A DNA stretch of 64,000 nucleotides, taken from Sclerurus mexicanus (taxonomy: Eukaryota > Chordata > Aves > Passeriformes > Furnariidae). Below, in pieces: positions 38,601-53,600 of the stretch; the stretch's first letter is position 1, and each line of letters begins with the position of its first letter. The notes beneath the pieces are model-generated. The model saw only the letters and a program-made list of their open reading frames with translations. It was not told where the DNA came from and made no database searches. The position numbers and the translations under genes were made by a program. The stretch spans positions 203,041 to 267,040 of the forward strand of contig VWZF01001872.1 of assembly GCA_013396755.1 (NCBI GenBank). Reading direction: 5' to 3'.

Positions 38601-41600
38601 CTCACTGTCAGGAGACAATGGAATTATGGGCTGTCATGAAATACCCCCACTGAAGGAGCGAGGCCATGAGTGTTGCTTGGACAAGGACGATTATTATTAC
38701 TACAACTCAGTTAGACAAGAGTTCAATATCAGTGGCATGTGTGTCAACTGGAACCAGTATTACAACGTGTGCCGTACTGGCAATGCCAACCCACACAAGG
38801 GTGCCATCAACTTTGACAACATTGGGTATGCCTGGATTGTGATATTTCAGGTAAGTCCAAGTTCGCCTTCTAACAAAGCTCAAGCTATTTTTCTTTTCTT
38901 AAACTCAGTCTTTCTGGGCTCCAGTGGTAGTTTCTGCAAGGTGGGACACAGCTGCAGAGAGTAAAGGGCCTTGTAACTACCCCGGCAAGAGGGACAGCAC
39001 GCACACTGTGAACAGCGTTCCCGAAGATGGGGAGGGACACAGAGCAGTTACAGGCCCTTGCTGAAAAAAGCTGCACTCTTCAGGCTGACTTGTACAAGTT
39101 TTCTCTTCAGTGCAGACGACTGTAGTAAAGAGTCTTTTTTTTTTTTCTTCCAATTCCCAACAAGTGTTGCAGATGGGAGCTAAAATCCATGCCTTTTTAC
39201 TTTTCCTCGGGCTGTACGCGGTGTCCAGTCCAAGTGGCACAGAAACCTGCTGCGGGTTTTCCCCTGCTGCGATCCAGGGAAATGAACTATTTTAATGAAA
39301 TATTCCCGCTGTGGACTAGAATGATCTCACAGACTTTGACAGTGTGCCAGTGTCACCAAGCAGTACCACGCTGATTTCCTGAAATGGAAATTTGGCTTCA
39401 TTGAAATGAATTGCTGTTTCTCACCTTTCTTGGGTTGCAACAGCCCTGCCAGTATCTGCCTTTATACAATGAGGAATGAACTCTAGAAGCCCACTTCCCT
39501 CCTGTTTCTCTTGTTGTTTATCTTTGCAGGTGATCACACTTGAAGGGTGGGTGGAGATCATGTACTATGTGATGGATGCCCATTCCTTCTACAATTTTAT
39601 CTACTTTATCTTGTTGATAATCGTAAGTATAAGACTTGATGGATGTCAGCAGTGCAAGACAAAAGCCTACAAAAAACAGGTCTTAGATCAACATAGATAC
39701 CAAGGAACCAAACTTCTTGGAATTTCAGAAATCTGGCTAGTTGATTTTCACCCAAGAGTGTGGCAGAATCACATACATAGTTGTCAGCTAAGTTATTATC
39801 TTTTACTCATAAAATATACTTAGGATTGATTTCAAAAGTTATATGTATCCAGTGTAGGATGTTCTCATTGGCAGATCTTCTTGCAAAGTAAGTTTCCTAA
39901 ACCTGTTGGCTTAAAAATACAGAAAACCATTTATTTATCTGCCCTTCTACTTGGTCTCTTTATACATTTTAAGCTCTTGAGTAATTTTTGAGCCATGTTG
40001 AGCCAGCAACTTTTGGCAGCACCTGGATTTCTGAGGTTCAGAGACTCAGATTCACATTTTGTTAGACTCGGGGTCTGTCACGCTGAATTACTTCCTTGCC
40101 ATGAACGAAAAGGAGCTGCTGCTCCAAAAGTGTCAGCAGTCCAAAATAAACTGGCTGTGTGGGATCCCTTGTGGATAGTGGGGGTGGAAAGAGAGAAGTG
40201 TGTCCATGATGAGAACTTAATAAGCAGTTTATAAGCCTGGTGGATGTTTACAAATGAAGTTTGAAGGTTGGTTTTCTGTAAAGAGGTTTATTGTCCGTAT
40301 CTGAGAAGAAAGGTAAAATTAGGATGCATTTGCCTCTCCATTCCTCAAGGCCCCTCACATAAGTACATTTTCTTGGAGGAAATATCCTGTTTCTGACAAG
40401 GAGGGATTTTGTTTTTATAAAGGCTCTCACACTTTTCTCATAGGAGGACCAAAGTCAAGAGTAGACAGGAAAGACATAGGATGAATTATGGGAAGTATAA
40501 AGTCTGTACGGGGTAAATGCAATTTAGTTCTAGTTCGCTTAGTCAGTAAGGACCTCAGTATATATTTTCAAGGCCTATATACATTTGAATGGGCTGACAA
40601 ATGGACCTGGCTAAGACTCTGATCTTCATCTAATACTTGTCTTATGGGGCTGTGCCCTTCTAGAAATAGGATCTCTAGAAGCAGTCACCTAGTAATATTA
40701 ATAGACTTATCTAATACAACATCTAGTTTACATTCAAGTTGACATGTAGTAACATAAGGGAAAGCAAACTTTAACTCAGTTTCTGTGAGAAATTCTGCTA
40801 CCTGTACATATGAAGAGTAGCACCAAAAAAAATCTGCTGACCCATTCAGTGCAGAGAACTTATGAAAAACTAATTATATCCTTGATTTCACCCTGCCTTA
40901 TGGCTTTCTACCATCATGAGAGAAAAACAGAAGGATTACCTACTCTCTGTGGACTGTGTCCCTGAGCAAGTACAGCAGAGGTGAAATAAGCCTCATGGAA
41001 TGTTGCTTTTACTTTGAGGCTGAAGAGTCCCAAAGAGACAGTGCAGAGATGTGATTGCACAGGATGGGGTGGCAGGGGGCAGTTCCTGTGTGCTGTGTTC
41101 TGAACATCCACTGCTTTTTGTGAGTTCAGAAAGTAATTATTTCCCATGGAGTTTGTTCATATATCCAACAATGCAATAGATACTTAGCACCCACTTGCTT
41201 TTTCACTTTGAGCAGCATGCTGAGGATACTCAGATTTGTAGAATGTGCAGTTTGACACAGAATTTACTCCTTGTCCCAGAGCCAGGAAGGACTGTGCAGG
41301 GTCAGTGTTTAGCCACTGGGACAGGAATGCCCATTCTTCCGTAGGCCAGTTCCAAAAACTGCCCCTCACCACCCCCATTTCAAACTACATAAATTCTGTC
41401 AGCATATTTGTGGTTTCTAAGTGTCCTTCTAGTGCTGTCTCACCTCATGTGGATTCACAGTGATTCAGACTCAGTCTCTGAATTTGCAGGCACTGAAAAC
41501 CCTCAATTAAACACTTCACCTGAGATTTTAGTGCAGTGTCATTGACATTTCTAGACACTCCCTCCTCATTTGCAGAAGCCATATAGGTTTATTTCCATCA

Positions 41601-44600
41601 AACACAGGAGAATGTGAGTTCCAAGTTACTCTGAGAGCTGCTCAGAACAAAGGAGCCATATGCCAGGTGGGATATTTCCTTTACCTTTGGTGGAGTTACA
41701 CCAAGAAAGTATTTAGCCTTTCTGTTTCCTTCTTGGCGTGTGTGATGCATCTTTAGTAGCACATAGCAACACCTCAGTGCAAACTTGCTATAACTTGGTT
41801 GCATTTTCTGTCTGACTGTTCTTATAGAAACGACACTCCTTCTTTATGTCTCATGAAGTACAGTCCTTCATCCTTCCCTCCTTCTCTGTGGTTGAAAGGC
41901 TGGAGTTTCTAAGCAGGAGTGCTCTGATAAGTCATACTTTAAGCCCTGACTCTTTGGTCTTCTGCATACATTCTAGCCTTGGCTCAGACTTGGTCTTCTG
42001 GGTCTGGATCTCTGCAGCTTCTCTTTAGAGTTGTGCTTTCCTCCATGACTTATTCCCTCACAATGATATTTTCAAACACCTACATAAGGGCATTACCTGC
42101 TACTGCTTATACAGCAGGAAGAAGGCTCCACCACCTGGATATATTCCAAGCACAGTTAGAGATCCTGCATAGATGTGCTCTTCTGAGGGGAAGAGTGCTG
42201 GCTGATCTTGCCACTCAGAGTGGACTTGTAGAACAACCTGGTAAAAGAATTTTACTTATTAAGCAGATTTTAAATAACTACTCACTTGACCAGATAGGAG
42301 GGAGGTGACATGAAGGAAGGACTGCTTTCTGCTCTTGGGTCTGTTTCATTTTGGTCTTCCTGCTTGGGGTCCAGCTGTCTCTTTGCCACCTCTTCACCTA
42401 CTTGTCCACTGCTGTGGCTCCTGGACTAGAGCAAGATATTCTGAACTCTCAGACTGGCATCTGCACAGCAGCACTCAGGAGCCTCCTTGAAGTGCTCTGT
42501 CCTTATACATGTGAGCTTCAAAAGACTAGCTGGATATCCAGGCAGAAGCAGTAAAAATAATTGACAAGTAAGTCAGCATCTGCAGCACTAGTCAGATTTT
42601 GTTAGATATTACAGAGATAGGGATTGAACCTTGGACTGAATGAGGCCAGGATCTGCTTAACCAAAGCAGAGCTCGGTGTCAGGGCTGAATGGGACTCCTG
42701 TGTTGGGGCTCTGAATCAAGGGTCTCCATCTGCTTCTGTCAGATGCTTTGTCTGACTCCATGTCAGATACTTTCCGTCTCTCCGCTCAGCTAGCTGAGAT
42801 GGATAGCTCAATTAGGAGCCTTTTGGGACCCTTCCTGTCCTTCTCCTAGCTGGGAGGCAGTGTCAAGCTCAGCAGAGCCTGAGAGTCTGTGGACTTGTCT
42901 GTGGTCTTAATTGAGGATTAACCAAACTAATTTGTTTTGCATTTTATGTTCCTAGATAAAAGGATAAGGACTGAGGATTAGTTGCCATATTCAGTCCTCT
43001 CACTCCTCCCCTTTTCGGTCATCTGGTTCAGTGATATGAACATGAAACTCACTCTAAATTCAACCCCATGCTGATAGTGTGATCCTGATGAAGACATCTT
43101 CTTGTCCTCAGCTCTTCCACCTGTAGCCTAGAGAGAAGGTGTTCCAAGTCTTGATTGCTTGTTTTTTATGGAGTTGTTTGAAGTTGCAAAATACAGTGCA
43201 ATGTCACAAGTAGTGTTCCAGAAATGCTGGTGCAGCTGGTGTCCGGCTCCCAATATTGCCTTACTCAGTGCAAGCAGAGGGAGATAACTCAACGGGAAAG
43301 CCCACGTGGGTGCCATGTGTTGCTGAGGAGCGTGCATCGGAGAAGAATTTGGATTCCCAGTCACACTCTCTCATCAGTTAAAACATGCAAGATGTCATGG
43401 ACTAGGGTAAATCTTGGGTGCAAGAGAAGGAATCTGAACGAGGCATTTTTTTAATTTTCAAAGCCACATACAGAAGCTGAAGGGAAAATAGGCTGAGATA
43501 GAGGGGAATGGAGAGAAGGGTTCAGTAATGAAATGAAACAGAATTAGAAGAGCTTTGACGGATGCTGGTGGGGGGGGGTAAGGGGAGAGGAAAAGGCCTT
43601 TATTTTGAGATAATTTATTGTCCTTATGTTGAATTTGGTTGGAAAGAGCTTCATGTTTCAAAGGGTTAGTGAGATGCTAGCACAGACATCTCCCCTTTGA
43701 AATACTGACCACCTCTGTATTGAGACCCTGGACCGAGTTGCTGGGCACCTGTGTGCAAAAGCAAGGGACAACGAGGTGGGACAAGCTGGTGGGGGGATAG
43801 CAAGGGCTATGAAACGAGGGAAAGGCTGCTTGGATAGGTAAAACAAGTTGGGATACATGCTGAAATAAAACACCTTTTCCATGCACGAGGGCTGGGATCA
43901 GGTTGCCACCACCTTTGCTTGCTCTCTCCCTTTTGCTGGAAAGTTTATATGGGGGAGGGCACGTGTGAAGACAAGGCAAGGGCAGGACTGCATCCAGCTT
44001 TCTGTCAGGGCTGTTTTCTTGTGAAGGAGAGGCAGTGAGGTGAGACTGGGTCCTGTGTGGGTTCATACAGCAGAAACACGGTGCAAGAATGTTCCTTAGC
44101 AGGGATACTCAGTGATCCAAGAAAGCAGAAATCTTGACCTGGTGCCTTTTCCCCTCCCAGGGGTGTCCCACAGTGTCTGTTTTAGAGTGGCGGAGACCTG
44201 TGGTCCTTGTTCAGACTCTGCATTTTATCAGTGCCCTATCAACACTTACAGCTTTGTAGGGAACAGTGACCAATCAAGGCAATATAGCTTCTGAAAATTA
44301 TTTTGAATGTCGTTACAAGCCCTTTTATGTATGAAATTCTCATTATTGAAGCCCAGGTTTTGTCCTAAATCTATCTACCTATGGATAACTCTCCTAGTGG
44401 AGTTTGCTTTCTAATTTTGTAATATATAACACAGAGTGATATCATTTTACCCCCAGATCTCTTAGCATCAAGAAATCTTTGCTCCATATTATGGACAGAA
44501 AAACTGAGGTTTAAAGGGAACATGTAAAGTTATGAAATAAGCTTGGTAGGCATTTTGGCTTCTGTATGGGGAATAGGGAGATCTTGGGCATTTTATTTGG

Positions 44601-47600
44601 TTTTGTTTCTAAGAAACTGGGGAAGTGAGTTGTGTGCGGGTTTTGTGTTTGAAATAGGAAGCCTACCTAGGTTGGAGGGCAAGTAAAATAAAAGCTAATA
44701 TAGTATGTATTGTATCAGAAGAATAGAAAGTGAGCACGGATGCGTGGTTTTGCCAGACCGCTCAGTGTCCTTCTCAGAGTTGTTAGTTTTTGTAAACTCC
44801 TCCTGGATTTCAAGAGCTCCTTCACTTCAGAAAAGTGCCATCTCCCTGTATGGTGAATTAAGGTGTAAATGTAGAAATTAATAATATGTTTCAAGTACAC
44901 TAATGTGTCCTTAAAATGATCTGAGAATATTGACATGTCCTCCAAGAGCTGAAGATCATAAATAGCAGTGCATGATTTTTCCAGTAGTGAATTAATAACC
45001 AGAGGAGAAAGCAACAAAACTACCAAGCTGGTTCTCTGTTTCCCACCATCTGTTTAACACAAAGGAGAAAGAAAGAAAAAGTCCAGTTTACATCAAACCC
45101 TTTGTATGTACCTTGAAAGTGACTTGCTGAAGCTCCCAAGCCTACCAAAAGAGCCAGAAGTTGGACCTGCATTTTCTGAATTTCAGTTCACAGCTCTAAG
45201 TTCACAGTTCTAAGTTCTGCATGGAAGTGATGTGTGGTGAGGTCTCAAAACCAAGCTCACACACTCCTGGCTTTCTCTGAAACTCCTTCTCCATAGGCAG
45301 ACCAGTTCCCTCCTCCTCCAGGGAATTTCTCCTTTTACATTCCCTCTTCCATGTGTTCCTCCTCATGCTGACATTCACCGCCCTTTCTTCTCCTTTGCTA
45401 TTAGGTGGGCTCTTTCTTCATGATTAACCTGTGCCTGGTGGTCATCGCCACACAGTTCTCGGAGACTAAGCAGCGGGAGCACCAGCTGATGCAGGAGCAG
45501 AGGGCCCGGTACCTCTCCTCCAGCACTGTCGCCAGCTACATGGAGCCAGGAGACTGCTACGAGGAGATCTTCCAATACATTTGCCACATCGTGCGCAAAG
45601 CCAAGCGCCGCACCCTTGGGCTGTACAACAGCATACAGAGCTGGCGCCAGGGCCACGTGGAGCCCAGTGATGCCAAATCAGGCACGAACAGGAAAAAACA
45701 GAGGCACTACAGTAAGGATTACATGGGTACAGCTGGGAATCCCAACAGTGGAAATGTGACAGTAACTGGGAGCATCTCCTTGAGCCAGCTTTACGAAGGA
45801 CCTGTGCCTACAAAGCACGGAATTAGAATTAGCATTGGCCATTGAGCATGGTACCTTGGCCAGCACACCAGAGCAGCAAGGTGGGGATGATCAGCCAAGA
45901 ATGGGAATGAAACAGGGGCGGCCAGCAGGAAACATGGGTAATCCAGGTCTGAAATCCAGAGGCTACAAAGAGATAAACGCCCTGAGACTTTTAAAGGGCT
46001 CCATGTCAGGTGTAACTAGGTGATGATAGCAGTTTGAGAGAGAGAAGACTTAGGGGGATATGACAAAGTAGGACAAGGGATTGGCCTTGGTGACCCAGCA
46101 GGACCCCCAGAGTTCTTCTCTCAAACTGAGTTGCTGTGGGACCTTAAGAGGGAAGCAAAGACAGAATTGCAATAGGTTGTTGCCTGAACCTAAGGAGCAA
46201 TGCTGAAAAGGTCTGTTTGATATGCAAGGGCAGTGGAGATAATTTCTTTTGACAGGAGCACATGCTATTGTGCAAAATATCACGAGATATCATTTAAATT
46301 GGATTCCTGGCTGGAAAAGTCACTGTAAAATGGTTTTATAGAGTTAGCATTAACTGCCTGCTGACTTCTTTCCTAAATTGTGCTCCCATTAACAAGAAAA
46401 GGCAGGCTTTTCTTCAGCTGATCTTGAATGCTCAGATTTTCATTTTCTTTACTTGCTAGGAGAAAATCTTCTGCAGGCTTCATGCACTGTGTTAATGAAT
46501 TAATTGCTTCATTCCCCCAGTGTCCATTTGACCCTCCAGTCCCAAATGGAGGATCAAGGAACACAAATTTAGTTTTCTCACTGAAATCAGGAGACCTATT
46601 CTGATTCAGAATGAAAACTATCAGAAGGAGGTGTTCTTGTGCTACCTCTTTTGGCTTTTTGAGATGATTTGCTGATGTATTTTCCCTGATTTAGAGAGTT
46701 CAGCTCAGCCTGGGGTTTCTCAGACCCCACTTTTAGCAGTTCAGGACAAAATCATCTTTTGTAATTCTTTTTCCCCTCAATTCCCATTTAACACAAGCTA
46801 CTGAGTCTCAATCTGTAATTTCTGCATTAAACAAAACAGTTCTTTCTCTGATGGACATGAACCCCTGTTGAGCCTGATCACTGGCAAGCTGAACAGTACC
46901 ATGCCTTTTGAAGACGCAGCCAGTCAGCTTAGAGCTCCCAACAACAATGGCTTTTATTGCTGCCCTTGAGATGATGTGTCAGTGTTTAATAATCCTTACA
47001 GCTAAAAAGCCCAGTTATCCTGCCTAAATGCCTAAAATCCAAACAGGTGTCCACTTCCAATTTCTTTGTCAAAGCCTTCTCCTTTAACCACAACCATTTC
47101 TCTTTCCAGGGCTTTGCCAGCAGCACAACTCTCTTGGCTGCCCTCCTCAGGGTTTGGTCCAGCCTGTTGCTGTGACAGCAACCTCCGATCCCACCAACTG
47201 CCCCCGATGCCATAGAGGGGAGTATGAAGCATCCAGAAGGTTCTCTGTCCTGGATAGCACTTACTCGGACCAGGACAATGGAGGAGCCAGTGAAAGGGAG
47301 GGAGCGGGCAGCAGAGAGGACCAGGATGCCTCAGCACTGGAAAAAGAGGAGGAGGTGGAAGAAGGAGGGCGGCTGAAGCTGTGCAGTGATATGTGGCGAG
47401 AAGTGAGGGTCAAGCTTCGAGTGATTGTGGACAGCAAGTATTTCAACCGTGGGATCATGATTGCAATCCTGGTGAACACTATCAGCATGGGCATTGAGCA
47501 CCACGAACAGGTAAGGCACCTCAGGACACAAAGTAGGCAGTGTGGACCGGTGAGTCCTGCTGGGGGTTACGGCCTCGCTAAGCAGCTGATGCAACTCAGT

Positions 47601-50600
47601 GCAGGCAGAGATTGAGCAATTTGGACCCCAGGCTGCAGCACAGATGGTCCCAGCATGGCTTTGGAGAAAGCCTCAGGATCTTGCAGGGTCTCTTTCTTTC
47701 TTATTCCTGTGCTTAATCACTTTCACTGTCTCCATGTATTTTCATCTCACTTCTTTTTGATCCCTGTCTTTTCCTCTGCCCTGCTCACTCATCTCTCTGT
47801 TTTTCTTTTTTTGCTCTATCTTCTCTTTCCATCTGCTTTTCTTTCCTTCACCCTCATCTCTTCCATTTTCCCCATCTCTCTCACTCCTTTCTCTCTTCAT
47901 TAGCTTACTGAACCCTTAGTCTATTTGGTTAATTTAATGTGCCCTCTGGGGATGTCACAGGCACTTCACCAGCATCTCAATTCAAATCCATCAGCTTTCT
48001 AGCCTTCCCAACTTAATTAAGAGATGTCTGAGCACATTCTATCTATACAAAAAGGCTAGAAAAGGCACCATCTCCCATCTCTAGTCATGCTGGGGGTGCA
48101 GGCAGCTTGATCCTTCCTTTTGCCCTGAGAGTAGGAAGTGATAGATAGGTGAGACACAAACAGCAGGTGTGGGCACAGGTTTGACTTTCACGCCAGTAGT
48201 TTGTAGACAGCTCTGAATCAGTCATGCACTTTATCCTAATGACAGACTTCTAAGATGGAGGAGAATGGTGTGCCCTTATTTTATAGCTGGGAAACAGAAA
48301 CTGTGAGTACTTTGTGATGTGCAAAGCCGACTTCAGAGGGTGTTAAGCATGTCCATGGCCTTGCAGCTGCATTGCTGACTGGTAGCTCTGCTGTACTTTG
48401 CATTAAGAGAGTCCATGCTGTACATCCATGTCTCAAAGCTGTGCTGCCACTCTGAATGTGAGCATGGTTCACGCCATGTGCCTGCCCAGAATACAGAAAT
48501 AAGAGATCACTGCACTACTAAGATGATGACTGTATTGAAACTTTGTAGCCGAGGTGAAGTCTAGTCCCAAACACAGGCAGCAGAGACAGACAGCATGTCT
48601 GGTTCAAGCAACATACCCAGATTAGTCCTGTGCTGTATCAGGATGGAGATATCTTGAGACTCAGGATCTCTTACAATCCCTGTTTGAGGCACCACGGTGT
48701 GTGAGCCAGTATTTGAAACCTCAGATGTCTGAATCCCACCCACATACCAAGCTTTAGACGATTTTTCATAGCCCAGCTAGTTTCTGATACAAGGATAGGA
48801 AACCTTAATTTGATCCCAGAATGCAAAACTGCACTGGATGCTTCAGTACCAGAAAAATACTGGCAGGAGCTGAGTGTAGAGGAGAACGAAGAAGGGGCTG
48901 GAGGGGTTGACTCATGGAAATAGATAAAAAAGAGCGATGTATTTATCACACAGCGGAGGCATGACTAAGGGCTGGAGCTCAGGACAGTTTGCCCACTGAT
49001 GTTTTAAAGATGTGAGCGCCAAGCAGGGAGAGCCATTGTTCGTTCTGGTTTATTGGAGACAGCATGAATTAACAGTGTAACAGAAGAATATTTGAGCTGG
49101 AGGTAGAGAATTCACTCTCATGTTCTGGCTATTTTATGTGCAGATTTAAGTCTTTTTAGGATGCCTCTGCTGTGTTTGTACAGCCTGCAGCAGAGTGGGA
49201 TCTGCCTCTGCAGCCCTGGAGTTTCTAGTAGCGGGTTCCTAATGACACGTCCTTAAAATGATGCTATTACTTTTATCCATGAGTAACTAAGAAAAGCTCG
49301 TGACCCTGCATGCTGTTTTACTAGAAGAGATGTCAGTCAAACTGATCATAACTGAAAAATGTGGTGCAGCTTGTTTATTTAAAACATGTGCACTGAATTC
49401 TGCTTCCCTGGCACAAGAAGATTAAAAAATATTCAGGCCATACCATGAATTTCAGGCCCTTTTCATTCGGCAGTTAACTCAGAAGCACAAAGACATTTGT
49501 ACTTCTCTTTGCTCTCTTTCACTTTTTCTCAAACCATGATATCATTACATCTCAGGCTGGTGCTTCATTGCCTGCTTTGCTTTCCTTCCTTTCTTTTTTT
49601 CCTGTTGTTTTTTCCTCCCAGAAACACAAATTTTCACAGAATGAAATCCAGAAAAGCCCCTCTGCCCACCAATATCTGTGATTCGCAGGGTGACACCATC
49701 CTATGGCTGAAGAAGCTTCTGTTGCTTCAGCTACTTCATCATATGAGTGTCTTCTGGCCCACAGCTAACGTGTATGGAGACCTCTTGAGTTTTTATTTTC
49801 TGGTGCGTGGGAGATCACAACCCCAGCCACTCTCTGGGGACGCATCCAGCTGGGCAGAAGGTTGTGGGAAGGTGTCACAGGTTTCAGCAGACCTTGGAAC
49901 AACTCATGGCGTGTGCATCAGCAACTCGATGCTACATTTTTTCGCAGGCTTCACAGGCCAGCGTACCAAAGCACCCACACCCATCAGGTCAAGAGGTAAG
50001 GAGGACTGCAGGAGTGAGGCATAAGGTTCAGGCTCAGAAACACAGGAACTTGAGGGACACAGCCCATGTGTGCATCTCACCTTCAACTCCCAAGCCTTGA
50101 CCAACAGACAGAAATACATGAATTAAAACTGTCTGTTTGTTACAATTCATGGGTTTAATATTCACAATGCTTTTCTTTGAGGAGACTTAACAAGTCCAAC
50201 AACTTTACTCTGATTCAAATCACCTTGGAATTTGGCTTTGTTTATCTTATTCATCCGGTCTTTTGTCTTGTCCTGTCCTGATTGTGTGGCCAAGGCAGCT
50301 TCCCATCTCCCTATGTGTATCTTGGGAGGGAAATCAACTCATTTTGGAGAAACTGCATTGCTATGAGTCATTTTTAATCCATGAGCTTATCACAAGTTAT
50401 CATTTGTAAATAGGTAAGTTTATTCAAATCCATCAGTGTGCAATATACCATGTAATATTCTCACTATTAGGCTTTCAGATATTGCTGAGACATTGCCTAA
50501 GCCAAACCCCATCATTTCAAGCTGTGTCCTGCTTGAAATAGTTTTTGCAGCTCTTCAGATCTGCTTCTATTTGGAAGTGTCTATTTTTAAAATCCAGTGT

Positions 50601-53600
50601 AGAAAATATTAGATTGTCCAGAAGGATCCTTTTAAGAGGCTTACTTTTTCTTAAATACTCACAGTGGTTCTGGTGCTGCCCACTTTTCTCCCTTATTCAG
50701 CATGAAGATGAAAGGCTGGTCCCAGGCTGAATTTCTTGTCATGTATTTCTTGAACCGTCTGTTGGACTCAAACCTCTTTGCTATTAGCAGCCATTTTAGA
50801 CAATTGCTGAGTGACTTGGTTTATCTTCTTCAGTATCTACTGACAGTTTTGCTTCATACATCAGATCAATACTTTATGAGGTCTGCCTGTGTAGATCAGA
50901 AGATGATCCCTTGTTTCCTAACTAGACCTGCACTGTGGATCAGTATCTTCCTATCCTTTAGCTTGTGTGATTTCCCTTTATACCAGCATTTATTGCATTC
51001 ACTAGTTCATACTTTACAGTTATTGCTTCTCTTTTTACTATTTACTGCTTGTCAGAAACATTCAGCAAAGGTCCAAGCCAACTCATCATACTGACATTTA
51101 GTAAATGATGGAACAGTCTCCCTGGGGTGGTAGATGAAAGCACATTACTTCAGTCTTGTAAAACTAGGGTACAACAAGCCATCACAAAATCCTGCATTAG
51201 TTGTGGGGTGGTGTTTAAACTAAGTAAAACCTAGTTGGTAGATTCCATGGCTGATTTCTACAGCTCTTCTGATTATTGTCAAGTGATTTTGAAATTGTGG
51301 GTAAAAATAGGCTGGAGAGACCTCTTTATGGAATATTTCTTTCTCATGTTCTCAGAGGCAGTGATGTGCAGGTGCAGGTCGGTAGGGTTGGTCTGCACAG
51401 ATCACATCAATTACTCTTCAGTGTCTAGACAGTTGCAAATTTATTCCTGGTTAGGAGAAACTTTTCCTGCAGGGTCTTCATGGTGATCTGCATCTTCTTA
51501 ACCTTTCCTATGGTGCAAGACTTCCTGGCTGTTGTCAGATAATGGACTAATTACATTTTCAGTCGAATCTGACGAAAGAAGTCTGAAGTTAATAAGAAAC
51601 TGAAAAGGAGGAAAAAGCTGAGCTGCTGCCCTCTATTGCCCCAGTTCTAGTTTCTGATCACTGGACAAGTGTTCCGGAGTAAATCTGAGTCATGTATTTC
51701 ACTCTCAGTATTTGATCTACGTTGTTAGAGATTAAGGACTTTATGCCCCAAAGATGTGAATTAGATAGTTTCATGGATTGGGAAAGAGATCTGTACACAG
51801 AGTAAGTGAAGTATTCTGGTTAAAACACTGGCTCTTGGCACGCTTTGGCTCTGGGATCTCTCCCTCCTTCAAGCCACCCTCCTTAGCCCAATACTCAGCT
51901 CCCACAGTTTTGTTCAAGTTTCACTCCTGGTGTGGTGGGTAAATCAGTCTATCCTGTCTCAGCAATACAGAGATTGCTTGTGGGGAGATTTCTGCTGTTC
52001 TTTGGGTTTTCTTGGACTAAAATAGCTTTGAGTTCAGGCCTTTTCCTTGTGTATGCTTCACTTTACAGTTTGTAGGTAAACCTGGGAGGAGGAATTCTTG
52101 CTAAGGGTTTTGATGACAAATGCCTGAGTGTTTGTGGGAGGCTGGGGAGCCCTCACAACTGTGAGGTGACACATCCACTGTGTTGGAGATCCTGTATGTC
52201 AGTAGAAAGAAAAGGAGAGAACCACTTTTCCCCTGTTTGCTTGTCCTCTTCATCAAGTTTGCACTTCCCTGGCCAAAGAAGAGTCCCCTGGACCAGCAGT
52301 ATCCCAGCCACCCACCTCAACCGTTGTCACTCCTGGCCACAATGACCCAGGAACAAGGGCATCCCCACACAGGACACAAACCTTGGTGGCCCCCACCCTG
52401 CAGCCCTGGCCCCCAGCTTATGACTCTTTACACTCTGTCAAGTTGCTGGTATCTCCAGAAATGACTGCAGTGCTGCATCTGCCCTTAGCCAGTGATGTGC
52501 TTCTCCAGCTGGCTCCTCTCTCTTTGTTTCCTCTTTTTTTCCCCCAGGTCATTTCTATTGTGTTGCTCTTTCTTCCCCAGCCTGTACTTCTTTCCTACTC
52601 CATTTTAAACAAATCTTTCTTTCTCTTTTTATTGTGGTTGCCAGTGAGTTTATTTTATTTTTCCAGCTTTGTTTTTAGATTTCTCCTTTGCTGCTTTTCT
52701 CTCTGCCCATCTCTGCTTTTTTTCTCTGCCCAGTTTTTCCTGCCCCTTTCTCTAGGAAGGATGCTTTTCTGGGACTGATTGATGACCCATTAGAAACAGA
52801 TTAACATGTGAGGCTTGACTAGAGAAACAGATGTTATGGAAGAAAGGAGAGACAGAGGAACAGGTGACCTTTTCCACAAGCAAATGCAAGCATGGCTTTT
52901 CGAATATCAGTTGCTTCCTACGGCAGCACAAGAGAGAAATTATGGAAAGCAGAGAGGGAGGAGGATAATCCACCATCATAACCTGTTGCTTTTTTACATT
53001 GCTCATTTTCACTGACAAAATCATTTGATTCAGGCTGAAATTGGCATCTCTGTTTAGCATATAGACCTCATGTTCTTGGCAAGTGTCATTTACTGCCTGA
53101 GTCTCCGTGAAGTAATCTTCATCTCTCCCTTCCCACGTGCACTTGCTCATTCTTTCTTTCTCTTCACTCTTATCTCCCTCCTTTCCCTGTCATTTTCAGG
53201 ATGGTTTTGTTATTCAGATCTAATTATGGATGGAAATTGAGCCATCTCCCCTTTTTTCATTTTAAAGAGATGGACTATTTTATTAAAAGCTGCAAGGAGG
53301 AGCGTAAGAAATTAGCAAAGGGCATGGGAAGCCATAGGTGCGAAGAGCAGATTCCAGTACATTCGTTTACCTGGGAGGATCTGGGCAGAGGGTCAGAACC
53401 AGAGCTGGCTGCCCTAGCAGTCTCATGCAGTCTGAAGGCTATGGGTTGTCTAGCCTGGCCCCAAGATGCAACCTGTTGCCCTGGGAGGAATTTTTTTCTC
53501 ACTCTGGCAATATTTTGTACCTTGCCATTGCTGTGGTAGTCTTTCTGGGCTATGTATGTGTGTGTCTGTTACATGCAAACATGGGCAGGCTTGCATGTCT

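Noticed and set aside
46257..46324. Possible exon after TTTCTTTTGACAG in the exon 8-10 intron
   Set aside because: The acceptor is acceptable, but the encoded peptide resembles nothing in Cav3 linkers and the donor GTAAAA is poor.
47151..47510. Acceptor CTCCTCAG at 47149-47150 as the start of exon 10
   Set aside because: It would discard the segment LCQQHNSLGCPPQ, which aligns to the mammalian protein, and the phase fits the AG at 47109.
47655..47903. Phe/Leu/Ser-rich open frame
   Set aside because: It is a product of the CT-rich low-complexity tract, not a gene.
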